Source: Ailanthus altissimus
Lineage: Eukaryota > Streptophyta > Magnoliopsida > Sapindales > Simaroubaceae
Reading direction: 5' to 3'
NCBI GenBank assembly: GCA_946807835.1
Contig: OX327710.1
Location: forward strand, 19,456,501-19,520,500
Length of the DNA stretch: 64,000 bases
Positions 1 through 11,640 of the stretch are shown piece by piece (positions within the stretch are counted from its first letter, which is position 1; every line of letters begins with the position of its first letter). The notes beneath the pieces were generated by a model. That model made no database searches. It was given only the letters and a program-made list of their open reading frames with translations, and had not been told where the DNA came from. The translations under genes and the position numbers were made by a program.

Positions 1-180
1 TGCTGTTAGCTCTACTTCCGAATTTTCATTTCTTTTATGTGGACCTTGATCAATGATTGGATGATTGAGATCAAGGGGAGTACTTGCTCTCCCGCTTCTT
101 GTGTTTCTGCTAATGCAGTCGGAGGATTCGTTTTGTATACAGGTATTTCTACTTTTTCACTTTACAATAATGGTGGCTAC
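1..180. other. unassigned window edge
   Basis: No gene recognised. One plus frame stays open from about 23 to 143 and ends beside a GT that could be a splice donor, but the peptide resembles no family I know. It could be the end of an exon whose gene lies outside the window, or chance. Confidence 0.2.
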
Positions 181-1080
181 AAAGTTATAATATTTTTATA
201 CTAAACATTAAATGTTATAATTTTAAATTTAATTTTAATTTTTATTACGTTAAATATTATAATTTAAAATTATAAATTTAATTTTAATTTTAATTTTATT
301 AAATACTATAATTCTAATTTTACTTTTAATTTTAACTATATTAAATATTATAATTACGATTCTAATTCTAATTGCAATTACATTAAATATTATAATTTCA
401 AATCGCAAATCAAATTTTAATTTTATTATATTAAATATTATAATTTCAATTCTAAATCTAATTTCAATTACTTTAAATGTTATATTTCAAATCCAATTCA
501 AATTTCAATTACGTTAAATGTTTTAATCCAAATCTAATTTTAATTTCAACTACGTTAAATAATGTAATTTTAATTCTAATTATAATTGTAATTTTGTTAA
601 ATGTTAGAATCCAAATTCAATTTTAGTTTCAATTACATTAAATGATATAATTCCAAATTCAAATTCTATTATGTTAAATGTTATAATTTTAAATCGCAAA
701 TCCAATTTCAAATTTCAAATACGTTAAATGTTATAATTTCAAATCGCAAATCAAATTTCAATTTCAATTACGTTAAATATTATAATTATAATTCTAATAT
801 GAATTGCGTTGAATATTATAATCCAAATCCATTTTTAATCTTAACTACATTAAATGTTATAATTTTGATTCCAATTCTAATTTTAGATTCGTTAAATGTT
901 ATAATTCATAATTAATTTTAATTTCAACTACGTTAAATGTTATAATTCTAAATTCAATTTCAATTATATTAAATATAAATCCGAATCCAAGTTTAATTTT
1001 AATTATATTAAATGTTATAATTTTAAATATAATTTAGCATTAATAGTTTAATTAATCTTCAATATCAATTTACTTAAATA
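180..1080. repeat. AT-rich degenerate minisatellite, block A
   Basis: About eighteen imperfect copies of a 45-50 bp unit. The most constant part reads TTAAATGTTATAATT, followed by runs of AATTTCAATTTTAATT type. Copies differ by substitutions and small indels, so the array is old. The same unit appears in reverse orientation at 6270-6376 and 9231-9600. Confidence 0.75.
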
Positions 1081-1175
1081 ATGTCACGAACAAATTAAGA
1101 TGATGTGTTTTAAAAAAAAAAGAAGAAAGCTTCAAATTTATTAATTAACTTGTAAATTTATAAAAAAATTATGTT

Positions 1176-1287
1176 AAATTAACTAATAAGCAGATTTTAG
1201 CATATGCAGTATATTTCCTACCGATGGTAGGACTCACATATCCATAATTGGTAATCCTATTGGTACCTTTGGTTATATTGATCCCGA
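1176..1287 (+). pseudogene. receptor kinase activation-segment exon, relic
   Basis: In plus frame this reads ADF, then FPTDGRTHIS, then GTFGYIDPE. It ends at the same GA|gtaagt donor that closes exon 12 of the two intact kinases in this window (GTLGYLDPE|gtaag). The conserved G of DFG is changed (DFS), and the segment just upstream is short of bases compared with the intact genes. No HRD-encoding sequence precedes it and no last exon follows; a copia LTR begins 95 bp downstream. It is a remnant of a fourth receptor kinase of the same subfamily, not expressed as a kinase. Confidence 0.75.
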
Positions 1288-1381
1288 GTAAGTATTTGGT
1301 TATTGTTATACTTGTGGAAATGTAACTTTCAACCATGAAGAGAAACACACATGCAAGCATATGAACATTTGAACTAAAGTC

Positions 1382-1764
1382 TGTTTGGCAACTGAGAAAA
1401 TTTCAGAGAAAAGAAAATTTGAAAGAAAACCTTTATTCAACTCTCAATTTCTTAATACATTCGTACTTATTAGAAAAGAAAAAACAAAACAGGACTTTTT
1501 ATATTACATAGAAGAGAGAATAAAAATGTGATAAATAAAAGTGATTTTGGCAGGAGAAAAGAAAAATATCTTCTAACTACTTTGTTAACTCAGCATGCCA
1601 CTTCACCAACATCTGCACATATCAGCCTAACAACATATGTATCACTAGCTTTTACATTTTTGTAATCTCACAGCACCAAGTCTTCATATTCTATCAGAAA
1701 GCTTCACATAACATATTAGAAAGTTTTACACATAAACCACTCTGCTACAGCCTATATGCATCCA
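1382..1764 (-). repeat. 3' LTR of minus-strand copia element
   Basis: 383 bp with TG...CA ends (TGTTTGGC at the left, GCATCCA at the right on the plus strand). Immediately outside the right end is CCCCCCCTC, a polypurine tract when read on the minus strand, which is where the 3' LTR of a minus-strand element should begin. No matching 5' LTR was found to the right, so the element is truncated. Confidence 0.7.
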
Positions 1765-4700
1765 ATATCCCCCCCTCAAGCTCAAGGTTTAGGTGAGACC
1801 ATGAGCTTACTATGAAAATAAGAGAATGATGGAAAAGATAAAGGCTTGGTAAGAATGTCAGCCACCTGCTTTTCACTAGGAACATAACAAATTTCAAGAG
1901 CTTTAGTAAGGACTTTATTTCGGAGGAAATGATCATCCAGTTCAATATGTTTCATTCTAGAATGAAAAACATGGTTGAGAGTATATACTTTAGCACTCTG
2001 ATTATCACACCATAGAACAGGAACACGAGGTAAAGTAATGGATAATTCAGATAGAAGATAGTTGATCCAAATTAGTTCAGAATATGTAAGAGCAAGTGCC
2101 TTGCATTCACCTTTATAGATGACCATGCAACAACATTTTGCTTCTTTGAAGATCAAGAAATAAGGTTGTCTCCTAGATAAATACAATAACCACTGATGGA
2201 TTTTTTTGTTGATGGGATCAGTACCCTTATCAACATCAAAAAATCTGAGAGATGCAAGAAACTTGAGGGAACAAATGTAAGACCAAAATTAGTAGTGGAC
2301 TACAAATACCAAAGCACTTTCTTACAGGCTTGCCAGTGCTTAACAGTAAGGGCTTAAAGAAACTGACTAAGCTTGTGCATTGAGTAAGACAATTCAGACC
2401 TGGTAATGGTTATATATTAAAAAGTCCCAATAATACTTCTATAAAGTAAAGCATCAGCAAATGGTTCTGCATTAGATTGGAATATCTTTTGACCAATAGT
2501 CATTGGTGTATCACTGCATTTGCAAGTAGATATATTAGCCTTACAAAGAAGATCATGAATATACTTAGACTGACACAGATGTATACCATCAGCGGTAGCA
2601 GTGACTTTAATGCCCCAAAAAATACTAAAATTGGCCGAGGTCCTTAAGAGCAAATGTATTATGTAATTTAGCAACCAACAGCTCAATACCAGAAGAATTA
2701 TGACCTGTAATAAGAATATCATCCATATAGATGAGGATAAGAACAAGTAAACCATTAGAATTCTTGAAAAATAATGAAGTGTCTGATTTAGAATTGATAA
2801 AACCCCATTGAAGCAAGGTTGATTTGGGATTCTTAAACCAAGCTCTAAGATCTTTTTAAGGCCATAAAGAGCCTTGTGAGGTTTGCATACATAATCAAGA
2901 TATGTAACATTGGTAAAACCATTTGGTTTATGCATATAGACTGTTTCAGACAAATCTCTATTTTAAAAGGCATTGTTAACATCCTGCTAGATTATAACCT
3001 ACTTGTGCATTACTGCCAAACTCAGTATAATTCTTATAGTTGACAATTTAAAAACTGAGCTAAAGGTCTCAAGATAGTCTATACCAGGTATTTGAAGAAA
3101 ATCTTTGGCTACTAACTTAGCCCTATATTTGAAAATAGACCCATTTTTATGCCGGAATTTTGGTTGCTTCAAAGGCTGGAACAAGGGTCTAAGTCTTATT
3201 CTTTAATAAGGCCTAAAATTCATCCTTTATTGCTGACTTCCAATTTTTATTAAGTAATATAGCTTTAATAGTAGTTGATTTTGAAGTGGATGCTTAAGTA
3301 ATAAACCTTTTAGGCTTGGAAATACCTACTTTTCCTCTAATAACCATATGATGTTGATTAAAAACCAGAGGAATATTTTGACTTCTATATCAGTAGTACT
3401 TACTGGACAAGGTGAAAGAGGAGAAGCAGTCACTGGTGATGAGACATCCAAAGCTAACGAAGTGATATTTGCAAAATGATTAACTCTATTGCTACTGTTG
3501 TTGGAGGATATTTTTAGAATGATGAAAGAAGTAGAAGGAGAAATGATAGAAGAAATAGATGAAGAAAGGTGGATTTGAAGAGTTCTTAATAAGAAAAAGA
3601 TGTTTCATTAAAAAAACATGCATGGCTATATAAAGTTTACTAGAAGAGTAAAGGCATTTATATCCTTTATAATGACTACTATAGCCTATGAAAAGACATT
3701 TGGAAGTATAAAAATCAAATGTTTTAAAGGTCATGAGTGATAACACTGGATCTTAAAAATGTTTTTAAAAAGAGAGAGCATTCACATCTGAATATCTAAG
3801 TAAGGGAAAGCACTCACATCCAAATGTTTTTAAAAAGTCATAGTCAGGACATTAGTGATATAATAAAAAAAAATAGAGAAGTATTGAATAATACTAGAGT
3901 AAGAAGTCTATAGACAAGATAAGAAGCAATATGAAAAGCTTTCTATAAAAAATAAAGAGGCATTGTGGCTTGTACAAGAAGAGTCAGACCTATTTATACT
4001 AAATGCATGTGTTTTTGCTCAATAAATCTATTTTGATGATGCATATGCGAACAAGTGAGCTTTAACTGTATCCTTTGTGAAGATAAACAATTGGCAAACG
4101 GTCTATACTCACCTCCAGTCAGATTGTAGGGTTTTAATGGAATGATCAATTTGTTTTTCAATTTATAGTTTAAAAGAAATAAAGGCTTGAAGTGTTTCTA
4201 ATTTTTTCTTCAAAGTAAACATCCAACAATATCTAGTAAAATCATCCACAAAGCTTATATAATATCTATAACCTTTTCTTGAAATAATAGGGGGTAAGAC
4301 CCTAAAGGTCAGTATAAATAAGTTGTAAGCATGCAATAGACTTAATAGAATTTGATTGAAAGTGAAGCTTGTATAATTTACCGCACTGCAGAAACTTGGT
4401 TTAAAATATTTCTCATTGTTCTTCAAGAGTTTACAAGTTTTTAGTACATTCATAAGGGTAAAGGAATTGAGGTGTCCTAGCCTTAATTGCTACAAATTAA
4501 GGTTTTTACAACTTCTTATATCAATATTAGTACTTTTATTTGAGTTTATAACAATAGACATATTAGCAGAGACAAGTATTGAAATTTGCAGAGACTTATT
4601 TATATGAAAAGATTGTTTAGAATGAAACATTGACAACATGGACTTTGGACACAAGAAAGAACTAGTGTTTTTATAGATTAGATAGGCTTATGAATCCAGT

Positions 4701-4790
4701 AGTAGCTTGTAGAGACTATTCTCAGTAATACCCTTCAGCAAAAGAATGTTCACGTTAAAATTTAGTGCTTCATTGTTTGTGACATCTAAT
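1765..4790 (-). mobile_element. decayed Ty1/copia polyprotein
   Basis: Minus-strand fragments occur in order. Pre-integrase zinc region and integrase core lie at about 4163-4700 (SFVDDFTRYCW). The integrase C-terminal side is at 3492-3746 (CLFIGYSSHYKGYKC). The reverse transcriptase start is at 2999-3184 (KLVAKDFLQIPGIDYLETFS). The RT core with YMDD is at 2625-2816, and RNase H at 1782-2186 (SEKQVADILTKPL, WCDNQSA). The order INT-RT-RNaseH is diagnostic of copia. Frames are broken by many stops and shifts, gag and protease are absent, and the 5' side stops where a plus-strand hAT fragment begins, so the element is dead. Confidence 0.85.
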
Positions 4791-4859
4791 ATCTGTTTCA
4801 GCAAGATTTGTAAGATTAATTTCAATTTAACTAAATTAAGTCAGAGTAAAGAGGTCTCT

Positions 4860-5680
4860 TTATGCATCATGACTAGCAAGATGTATGCAAAATATGATAA
4901 AAATTGAGATTCTATAGAGAAAATAAATAAATTGTTGATACTTACTATAGTGTTTGATCCAAGACGCAAGATACAAATTGTTGAATTTTGTTTTGATTTT
5001 TATATAGTGATTACAGCACTAGAGTCGAAGACATAAAGAGAATAAGTAAAAAATTATTGTATAGGCTTTACGAAGCCTATAATACATCGTATGGTAGAGC
5101 AGTTGGTGGTCCAAGTAGTAGTGCTGGTAGTGTTGATGGGTCTGGGAGTAGAGTTGAGAGTAGTACTAACATGTATGGGTCACAGTCACAACAATCTGGT
5201 CCATCAAGTTTATATTCATATGTAATACAATTTGATGTGGAGGATGATGACCCTTGGGCCAAATTCGTAGGGTCTGTAGATGATGAAATGGATTTGGCTG
5301 AATCTATTAAAATGAATAGATACGTGATTGAGAAAGTTAAGAATCCCAAAAATTAACGTTTTGATATTTTAAGTTGGTGGAAGGTGAATTCTTCAAGGTA
5401 TCCAATGTTGGCACAAATAGCTAGGAATATACTTGCTATTTCGGTATCTACTGTGGCTTTTGAGTCGGCTTTTAGTACCGAGGGATGTATTCTAGATTCA
5501 TTTCGTAGCTCATTTACTGCAAAGATAGTTGAGAGTTTGATATGCACACAAAATTGGATAAAAGCTTCACTTTTGTTGAATAGACCGAAGAAAGAATAAT
5601 TTTTGAAAGATATTGAATTTTATGATAAAGTCGAAGCAAGTAAAAAAATATTATTCTACTATTTTATTATTTCTCATTTT
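4860..5680 (+). pseudogene. hAT transposase C-terminal half, relic
   Basis: Plus-strand frames resemble plant hAT (RICESLEEPER/Ac-like) transposases: KYDKN then KINKLLILTIVFDPRRKIQ (4880-4970), KRISKKLLYRLYEAYN (5035-5085), and the hAT dimerisation domain at 5360-5600 (ARNILAISVSTVAFESAFST, then RSSFTAKIVESLICTQNW). A stop replaces the usual Trp near 4908, a frameshift lies near 5020, and a stop at 5354 splits the dimerisation domain from the rest. The BED zinc finger and the first catalytic residues are missing. Dimerisation domains of this kind hold the transposase oligomer together at the transposon ends; this copy cannot do so. Confidence 0.8.
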
Positions 5681-6269
5681 GATTTTTTCCTATTATTTTT
5701 TAATGTTTTATGTTTTTATAATGCAAAAATTATTTTCTTACTTCTTTCATGTAAAATTTACACATACTATGCAACCGTTACCTCCACGTCATTAAATTTA
5801 CAAAGAGGTTACTTACGTTACTTGTGGGTAATTCAATTTTAATATAATTCTCCAACAGTTCAATTAAATCAATAAATATGTGTAATAAAGTTTTATATTG
5901 TAATATTTAATGTTTGTTATACTTTTGTTTTGCAGATTAATAAAGAATCCAAATTTTGATGGTATTTTTGTAATTATTTTTTGGACTTTATTTATTTACT
6001 GTTTAGCAATTGCCTTTTGGACTTAATGTATTTATTTTCTAAATATTGCACTTTGTTTTTATTTTGTGAAAATATTGGCTAATTGGCTTGGTTTATTCAT
6101 ATATATTAGCTATTAAAATTATTTTGGACCTATTCGTTGGTAGTGGGCCACTACGAAAGGCATTATGAGTGAATTGATTTGATGTGGTGAATAATGGAGT
6201 GTCAATTTTGTGCAGATATATGTTTATAGAATGTCCAAATTTTAGGGGAGGGTCTGTCGAAATTTTTTA
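5681..6269. other. AT-rich spacer after hAT relic
   Basis: No coding signal. Possibly the 3' untranslated and subterminal part of the hAT element, since inverted minisatellite units begin right after it. Confidence 0.3.
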
Positions 6270-6376
6270 TTCAGATAATAAAATTTACATAATTAAAATT
6301 AAAATTGGACTTAGATTTGGATTTGAAATTATAACACTTGAACAATTAATGTCACGTTAGGATTTGCTAAATCGTA
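6270..6376. repeat. minisatellite, block B (inverted)
   Basis: Reverse-complement units of block A (AAATTATAACA..., AATTAAAATTGGA). The block is interrupted at 6377 by the TG...CA element and resumes at 9231. Confidence 0.6.
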
Positions 6377-6381
6377 ATTAC

Positions 6382-9225
6382 TGTCACGCCCCAGACCCAA
6401 AAGATTCGACACACGACATCGCTTACATTCATTCAATAATGTGCACTCATAAATAATATCACATAAAATTTCAAACTTTAATTCCACGTAAGAATTCTTA
6501 GCAAGTTACTAGTAAGTTCAATACTAAAAATCAACCCATAACTTAACATATACACATAAACTTCTATTGACAATATTTAAACATTCATTTCAATTTCTTT
6601 TAGAATTATAGCAATTGAATTATGACTGGGACAATTAGTAAACCAGAGATACGCAGAGTTTTCTCAGAGATTAACACTCTATTCCGTCACCAGTAGCAAC
6701 TTTGTTACCGGAAGCCAAGAATATATTCATTGCAAATTCTTACTTAAAATCAATCCATAATCATACTTGGTAAAACTTAAACTAAATCCAACCACACATA
6801 ATAAAATAATACCTAAGTATTTATTCAATAGGGACAAATCAAATATCTTATCCCACGTGTCCTCAAATAAAACACTCAGCAACCTAGCAACTTAGGGAAC
6901 CCAAGGAATAGCAGAAGCCTTGCCAAATCCGCTAAGCACACATGTACCTTATTTACCTGAAATCACCATAAACTATAATGAGTATAAAACTCAGTAAGCA
7001 TACTAGTTTTTCATATATCAAAATACAAATACATATATGTACACAATGCATGTGTATGATATGCTGTGATAAATCAAAAACATAATCTTATCAAATTACA
7101 TGTCATATAAGCGCTTACACATTCTTTCAAAACATATTACAGGAATACCATCACTCAACTACTGCTTAGTAGGACTTACACATCACATATCACATAATGA
7201 GCCAAATGTCACTTATAAGTGACATACCGTATGAGAGGAATAGTATAAGTGAGGTTTAAATTACACATATATAATGCTCAAGCCCGAAGGTAAGAGCCAA
7301 ACCCTCACCCTGATCATCGGTGAGTCCTCTCACATGTACCAATACGCCACCATACGAATGTGATGACTCAATCTTCCTTTAGGTACCAATAGGATCCTCC
7401 CTACATACGAAACACATAACATATACCAATTCCGAAGGAAAAGCCACACATAAAAGCTCCACAAATCACATAAGATGCCTACTAAGTCAACAGTGAGTTC
7501 AATCATCCTTAAAACACAAAATATTTCTCATAGACATATTACACTTCAAAGCTTTCTTTGTTAAACACATTTCATTTTGAAAGCTCACTTTCAAAAACAC
7601 ATGTATGTCCATACTCAATGTCAATGCTCACATTCATAAACATATATCTTTTACATTTCATATCAAATACACTTTGGCATAACATAAACATATTTCTAAG
7701 CACATTTACAAAATCGTACATAGACAATTACTATGCTTATTGTGATTTCAGTAAAAAGTCTAGTATACTTACCTCTTACCACTTTCAGTTACAAGGCTTA
7801 AATCTCCTTAACCTATCAATGAAGATTAATCCTTTCATAAGCCTCACAATTTACACAAAATACTTTAAATAGCTTACAAAATTATACACAATGCATTTAT
7901 CACATCAAATTGGTCTAAATACTTAGTTTCTCAAAACCTATTATTCTGACCACTTACACTTAACAAAATTTTTAAATACATCAAATGATGTCCAACTACT
8001 CCAAAATCAGAATATATCATTCTTGACTCATATATCTTTCTTATATATGAATATTATATCAAAATTCCTACACAATCCATTCCATACACACCATCGAATC
8101 CAAACTACTAACCTGACAAGATCAAGATACCTACTGAACAGTATTCAATCTCCCAATTTTATAAAATCATATACTAACTCAAAAATTATAAACATATCAC
8201 ATAATTACTCTTAACACATATCTAAATCCATGATAAATATTTTACTTCAAAATCACTACCAAAAATATTTTAAAATTATTTTATGCCATAGCTTTAAAAA
8301 TCTGTTAATCAAATACTACAATGAGTTAACACTCTTTAGAAAATCATAATAATTTAACCACATTGATCTAACTTCTTGATTTTGAGTATATTCTATTAAA
8401 CATATAAACTTATCATATTACACAAATTCGTAATTTTTGAAGATCATTCAGTAGGCCAAAAATTGTTTGCCACTGTATTATACTGTTCACACAGGAAATT
8501 TTCAGAATTTCAAGGTCATTTTGGTAAATTCACTATAAATTCAATTTCTTGAATTTGCAATTGATTCAAAGTCTCAGATAATTCTAAACATGTCTAATTT
8601 AATCTAATCAAAATTCAATATCAGAATCGAATCACAACAATTTATTAAATTTCTGGATCAAGAGACTATCAAATAGAAATTCTGCAATTCATTATGATTT
8701 ATCAAGCTCTCTACATAGATCAATTCTCACAATATCTTATGAAATACACATCAAATACTCAATTATACATATTTTCAGAAATAAAAAATTAAAAGAATTA
8801 ACTTAATTAATACCAATAAATTGAGAAATAGTTGTGATATACCTCTTAAAATTCAAAATTTTAATTTCTTCTTCTTTTTCTTTTTCTTCTTCTCTTTCTC
8901 TCCCCTTTCTTTCTCTCTTTTCTAACTCGAAAAGGGATAGCTTGACCAAAATGAGAGAATTAGGGTTTCAAAAGTATATTTTTATACTAAAAGGCTAATT
9001 TTTGGTATTTATGAATTTGCCCCTAAAATTTTTAAAGTATTATAATTTGATCCCTAAAATAAATCTAAAGTCTTGCAAATAAACTCAATGCTAATAGTAT
9101 GTTCTTAACCTATACAAACACTAATAATAACAATATATAAATCAAGTATCATCCACATATAAATAAAATACGTATATTTATATATATATACTTATTCTTA
9201 CCGGTTGTGGATATTGGGTACTACA
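6382..9225 (+). mobile_element. 2.84-kb TG...CA LTR-like element with target duplication
   Basis: Begins TGTCACGCCCC and ends GGGTACTACA. The 5-bp direct repeat ATTAC flanks it exactly (6377-6381 and 9226-9230). It was inserted into the inverted minisatellite, which continues on both sides. There is no reverse transcriptase, integrase or gag coding; the 104-residue open frame near 7558 is low-complexity and unlike any protein. A pyrimidine-rich tract at about 8860-8930 lies near the right end. Size, ends and 5-bp duplication fit a solo LTR of a long-LTR retrotransposon, or a non-autonomous LTR element. A degraded relative of its right third is at 32226-33020. Strand is nominal. Confidence 0.75.
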
Positions 9226-9230
9226 ATTAC

Positions 9231-9600
9231 AATATTTGTGATTTAACGTAATAGACGTTAAAATCAAACTTATAATATTTAACATAGTTAAAATTAAAAT
9301 TGGATTCCAAATTGTAACATTTAAGAGTTTAACATTTAACGTAGTTAGCATAATTCAAATTAAAATTAGATTTAAAATTATAACATTTAATACTAATGTA
9401 ATTGAAATTCAAATTGGAATCCGATTTATATTATTTACTTTCAATGAAAATTAAAATTAAAACATTTACCATATATAAAATTAAAATTAAAATAACAATT
9501 ATATGATAGAACATTAAGTTAATAACAATTAAAATATTTAAAACTATACTAACGTAATTTGAACTTATATTAAATTAAAATCAATAATTATATTAATGAT
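9231..9600. repeat. minisatellite, block C (inverted)
   Basis: Continues block B after the insertion. Units such as AATTAAAATTAGATTTAAAA then TTATAACATTTAA are reverse complements of block A. Confidence 0.65.
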
Positions 9601-9750
9601 AGGAAATTAAGTTAATAAATTTTTTTATTAAAGTTTAAAAGAATACAAAACTATATTTTTTAGGTTAAAAATACAAATTTGTAGCAATTAGAATCATAGA
9701 CTACGAATTAATCTAAAATATTTAAACGAAATTATAAAATTTAAATAAAT

Positions 9751-9878
9751 TAGGGACATGGGCAAAAATTACCCACGTCCCGATTTAGACCCGTGTCCCC
9801 ACCCAACCTAACCCGTCCTGTCCCGAATGGAGCTCGGGACCAATCAAGACCAACCCAATCCCAAGATGCCCACCCTTA
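9751..9878. mobile_element. possible hAT-type transposon end
   Basis: GC-rich block in an AT desert. Read on the minus strand it starts TAAGGGTGGGCATC and goes on with repeated GGG-rich words, which resembles the TAGGGGTGGGCA-type termini of plant Ac-like hAT elements. It contains a small stem, GGGACATGGG against CCCACGTCCC (9753-9781). It lies beyond the hAT relic and minisatellite and could be the right end of that element. No partner terminus is visible at the left. Confidence 0.4.
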
Positions 9879-10502
9879 CTATCATGTAGCTTTTTTTTGT
9901 TATGTGATTCCTCTATAATATTTTAACCAACAAAAATAGTTTTATTATACAATATCATTTTATGGTTGTTAAGTATCTAGATAGGTTTCTCACCACTAGT
10001 AAACAAAAAAGATTTTAATAATAAAAATTTTATGATAACGTTATCAGAATTTTGTAATAAATTTTATTATGAATTTTTCGCTATCAATAATTTATGATAG
10101 ATTCTATCATAAACAGAAAATTTAATTTTCTATCACAATATGTTATATTACAAAATTGTGATAAAATGTAATAAAATATTGTGTAGCATATATTAGTGAT
10201 ATATTTTTTTCTCAAAATTTTAAAATTTTTTTAAAATAATTTGACTTGTCAATACATATACACGACATATCAAATATATATTCTTATTTTAAAAATGTCA
10301 AACGATGCTGTTTAAATTTTTTAAATATATATGTAACGACGTCATTTGGCGATTTGAAAATAAAAAAATATTTTGAAAACATTCTTAAGCTAAGGTAATT
10401 TGCTAGGCATTTTGGAAGTCAAGTTCTTCGCCGCTCAGATTCTTAAGCGTAAGGTAATTTCTAGGGTTTTGCTCCTCGGTTTTTGTTAAGAAATGGAGTT
10501 AG
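9879..10502. other. AT-rich spacer, no gene
   Basis: Contains several short inverted repeats (for example ATGATAGATTCTATCAT near 10092-10108). No reading frame of interest. Confidence 0.4.
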
Positions 10503-10700
10503 AATTTAGGCGCTTGTAATTGGAAATCGTCTTCAAATGTCTATCATCGTCTAGCTTATTTCTGCCCAGAGGATCTTAACACTACTATTAAGAGTGGGAA
10601 AGTTCGAGCTCCAACTCATATTATTTCAACCATCTCAGATGACAGAGGTACTTTTCGGACCTATTTTATGGCTTGTTCAGCAATCAGGTGTTTGGATTAA
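10503..10700 (+). other. unrecognised 65-codon open frame
   Basis: The stretch is open between two stops and has a normal amino-acid mix (it includes FCPEDLNTTIKSGKVRAP), unlike the AT-rich junk around it. It has no clear start codon and no family I recognise. It could be an old exon or a gene fragment carried by a transposon. Confidence 0.2.
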
Positions 10701-10771
10701 ACATAATCCTAAATTCTTCTTATATCAATCTGCAGGTGAGGAGCCATGCTATGCCGGTGAGCCAATGTCTG

Positions 10772-10891
10772 CTATTGTAGAACGAGGTTGCGGTGTGGGT
10801 GACGTTGTCTGTCCCTTGTGGTTCAAGCACAGCCTTCCTCGCTGCTGTAGCCAATTCTATTGTAGAACGAGGTTGCGGTGTGGGTGACGTT
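10772..10891 (+). repeat. 35-bp direct repeat, 85-bp period
   Basis: The same 35 bp (ending GCGGTGTGGGTGACGTT) occurs at 10772-10806 and 10857-10891, identical as read. The bases just before each copy are also related (GCCAATGTCTG and GCCAATT). It looks like a recent local duplication of a GC-richer fragment. Confidence 0.8.
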
Positions 10892-11010
10892 ATGCTCAAT
10901 TTATTTAGCTTTTCCATTTCTATTAACTTTCCATTTGGACTAAACACATGTTGGCTACTGAGGAGTGTTACGTGGTCAATATTTTTTGTTTTCGGTTGTT
11001 TTTCATTAAT

Positions 11011-11050
11011 ACAAGTTATGTTGGACAGATACAAGTTATGTTGGACAGAT
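11011..11050 (+). repeat. perfect 20-bp tandem duplication
   Basis: ACAAGTTATGTTGGACAGAT occurs twice head to tail (11011-11030, 11031-11050). Confidence 0.9.
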
Positions 11051-11486
11051 ATGCATAATGTTATGTGCTGATTATGGTCCCTGTGTCTCAGGTGCTCATA
11101 ACACTATACAAACTTTAGTTAGATATTTATGGAGTTTAATTAATCATCTTATTTTTATTTTTATTTATATTAATTTATTTTTTTATTAGTGAAAGAAAAT
11201 TATCTTAGTTTATTTTTTACTAGTAAAATGTAGTATTCTAATTTATTTCTTACTAAGTATAAAATTTTATGAGTGTGCCTATAAAAAGATGGTGTAAAGG
11301 CAAATATTGTATTTCATAGTTCTTTCACATCATATTAGAAGATTACAATGGATGTAGGCCTAAGTTAAGTTAAGGGTGAATCATCATAAATTTTGTATTT
11401 TTTTTTTTTTATACTTTTTTTTTGTAATTATTTTTTTGGTTCTTATTTATAAGTAAACTAGGGTTCAATCCACAATAGCTGTATGC
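11051..11486. other. AT-rich spacer with T tracts
   Basis: Poly-T runs at about 11399-11440. No gene seen. Confidence 0.4.
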
Positions 11487-11640
11487 CACCTAGAGATACC
11501 AAAGTCTGCAAACATCTTATTGAACAAAAATTTTGAAGCCAAACTAGCTGATTTAATTTTGGTCTGTCCATAATGTTTTCAAATAGTGGCATTCATGCAT
11601 CAATTGTTGTTGATGGAATCCTCGGTTGTCTTGCCCTGAA
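11487..11640 (+). pseudogene. receptor kinase relic, left part (exon 12)
   Basis: Broken frames match the catalytic-loop to activation-segment exon of the intact genes: a PP...RDTK stretch in place of PPIVHRDVK, a frameshifted NILLNEKFQAKLADFG-like segment, then LSIMFSNSGIHASIVVDGIL in place of the usual GLS...GTLG. The HRD and DPE motifs are degraded, and stops and frame changes occur. The right part, the last exon of the same type, is at 17055-17436; between them sits a copia element with both LTRs. The two parts were most likely one gene. Confidence 0.7.

Noticed and set aside
5077..5349. 90-codon minus-strand open frame
   Set aside because: Antisense shadow of the hAT relic, whose plus frame matches known transposase sequence.
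7558..7872. 104-codon plus-strand open frame
   Set aside because: Lies inside the TG...CA element, with low complexity and no family resemblance.
9994..10200. CACTAGTAAAC resembling a CACTA transposon tip
   Set aside because: Only one end seen, with no inverted partner and no 3-bp duplication.
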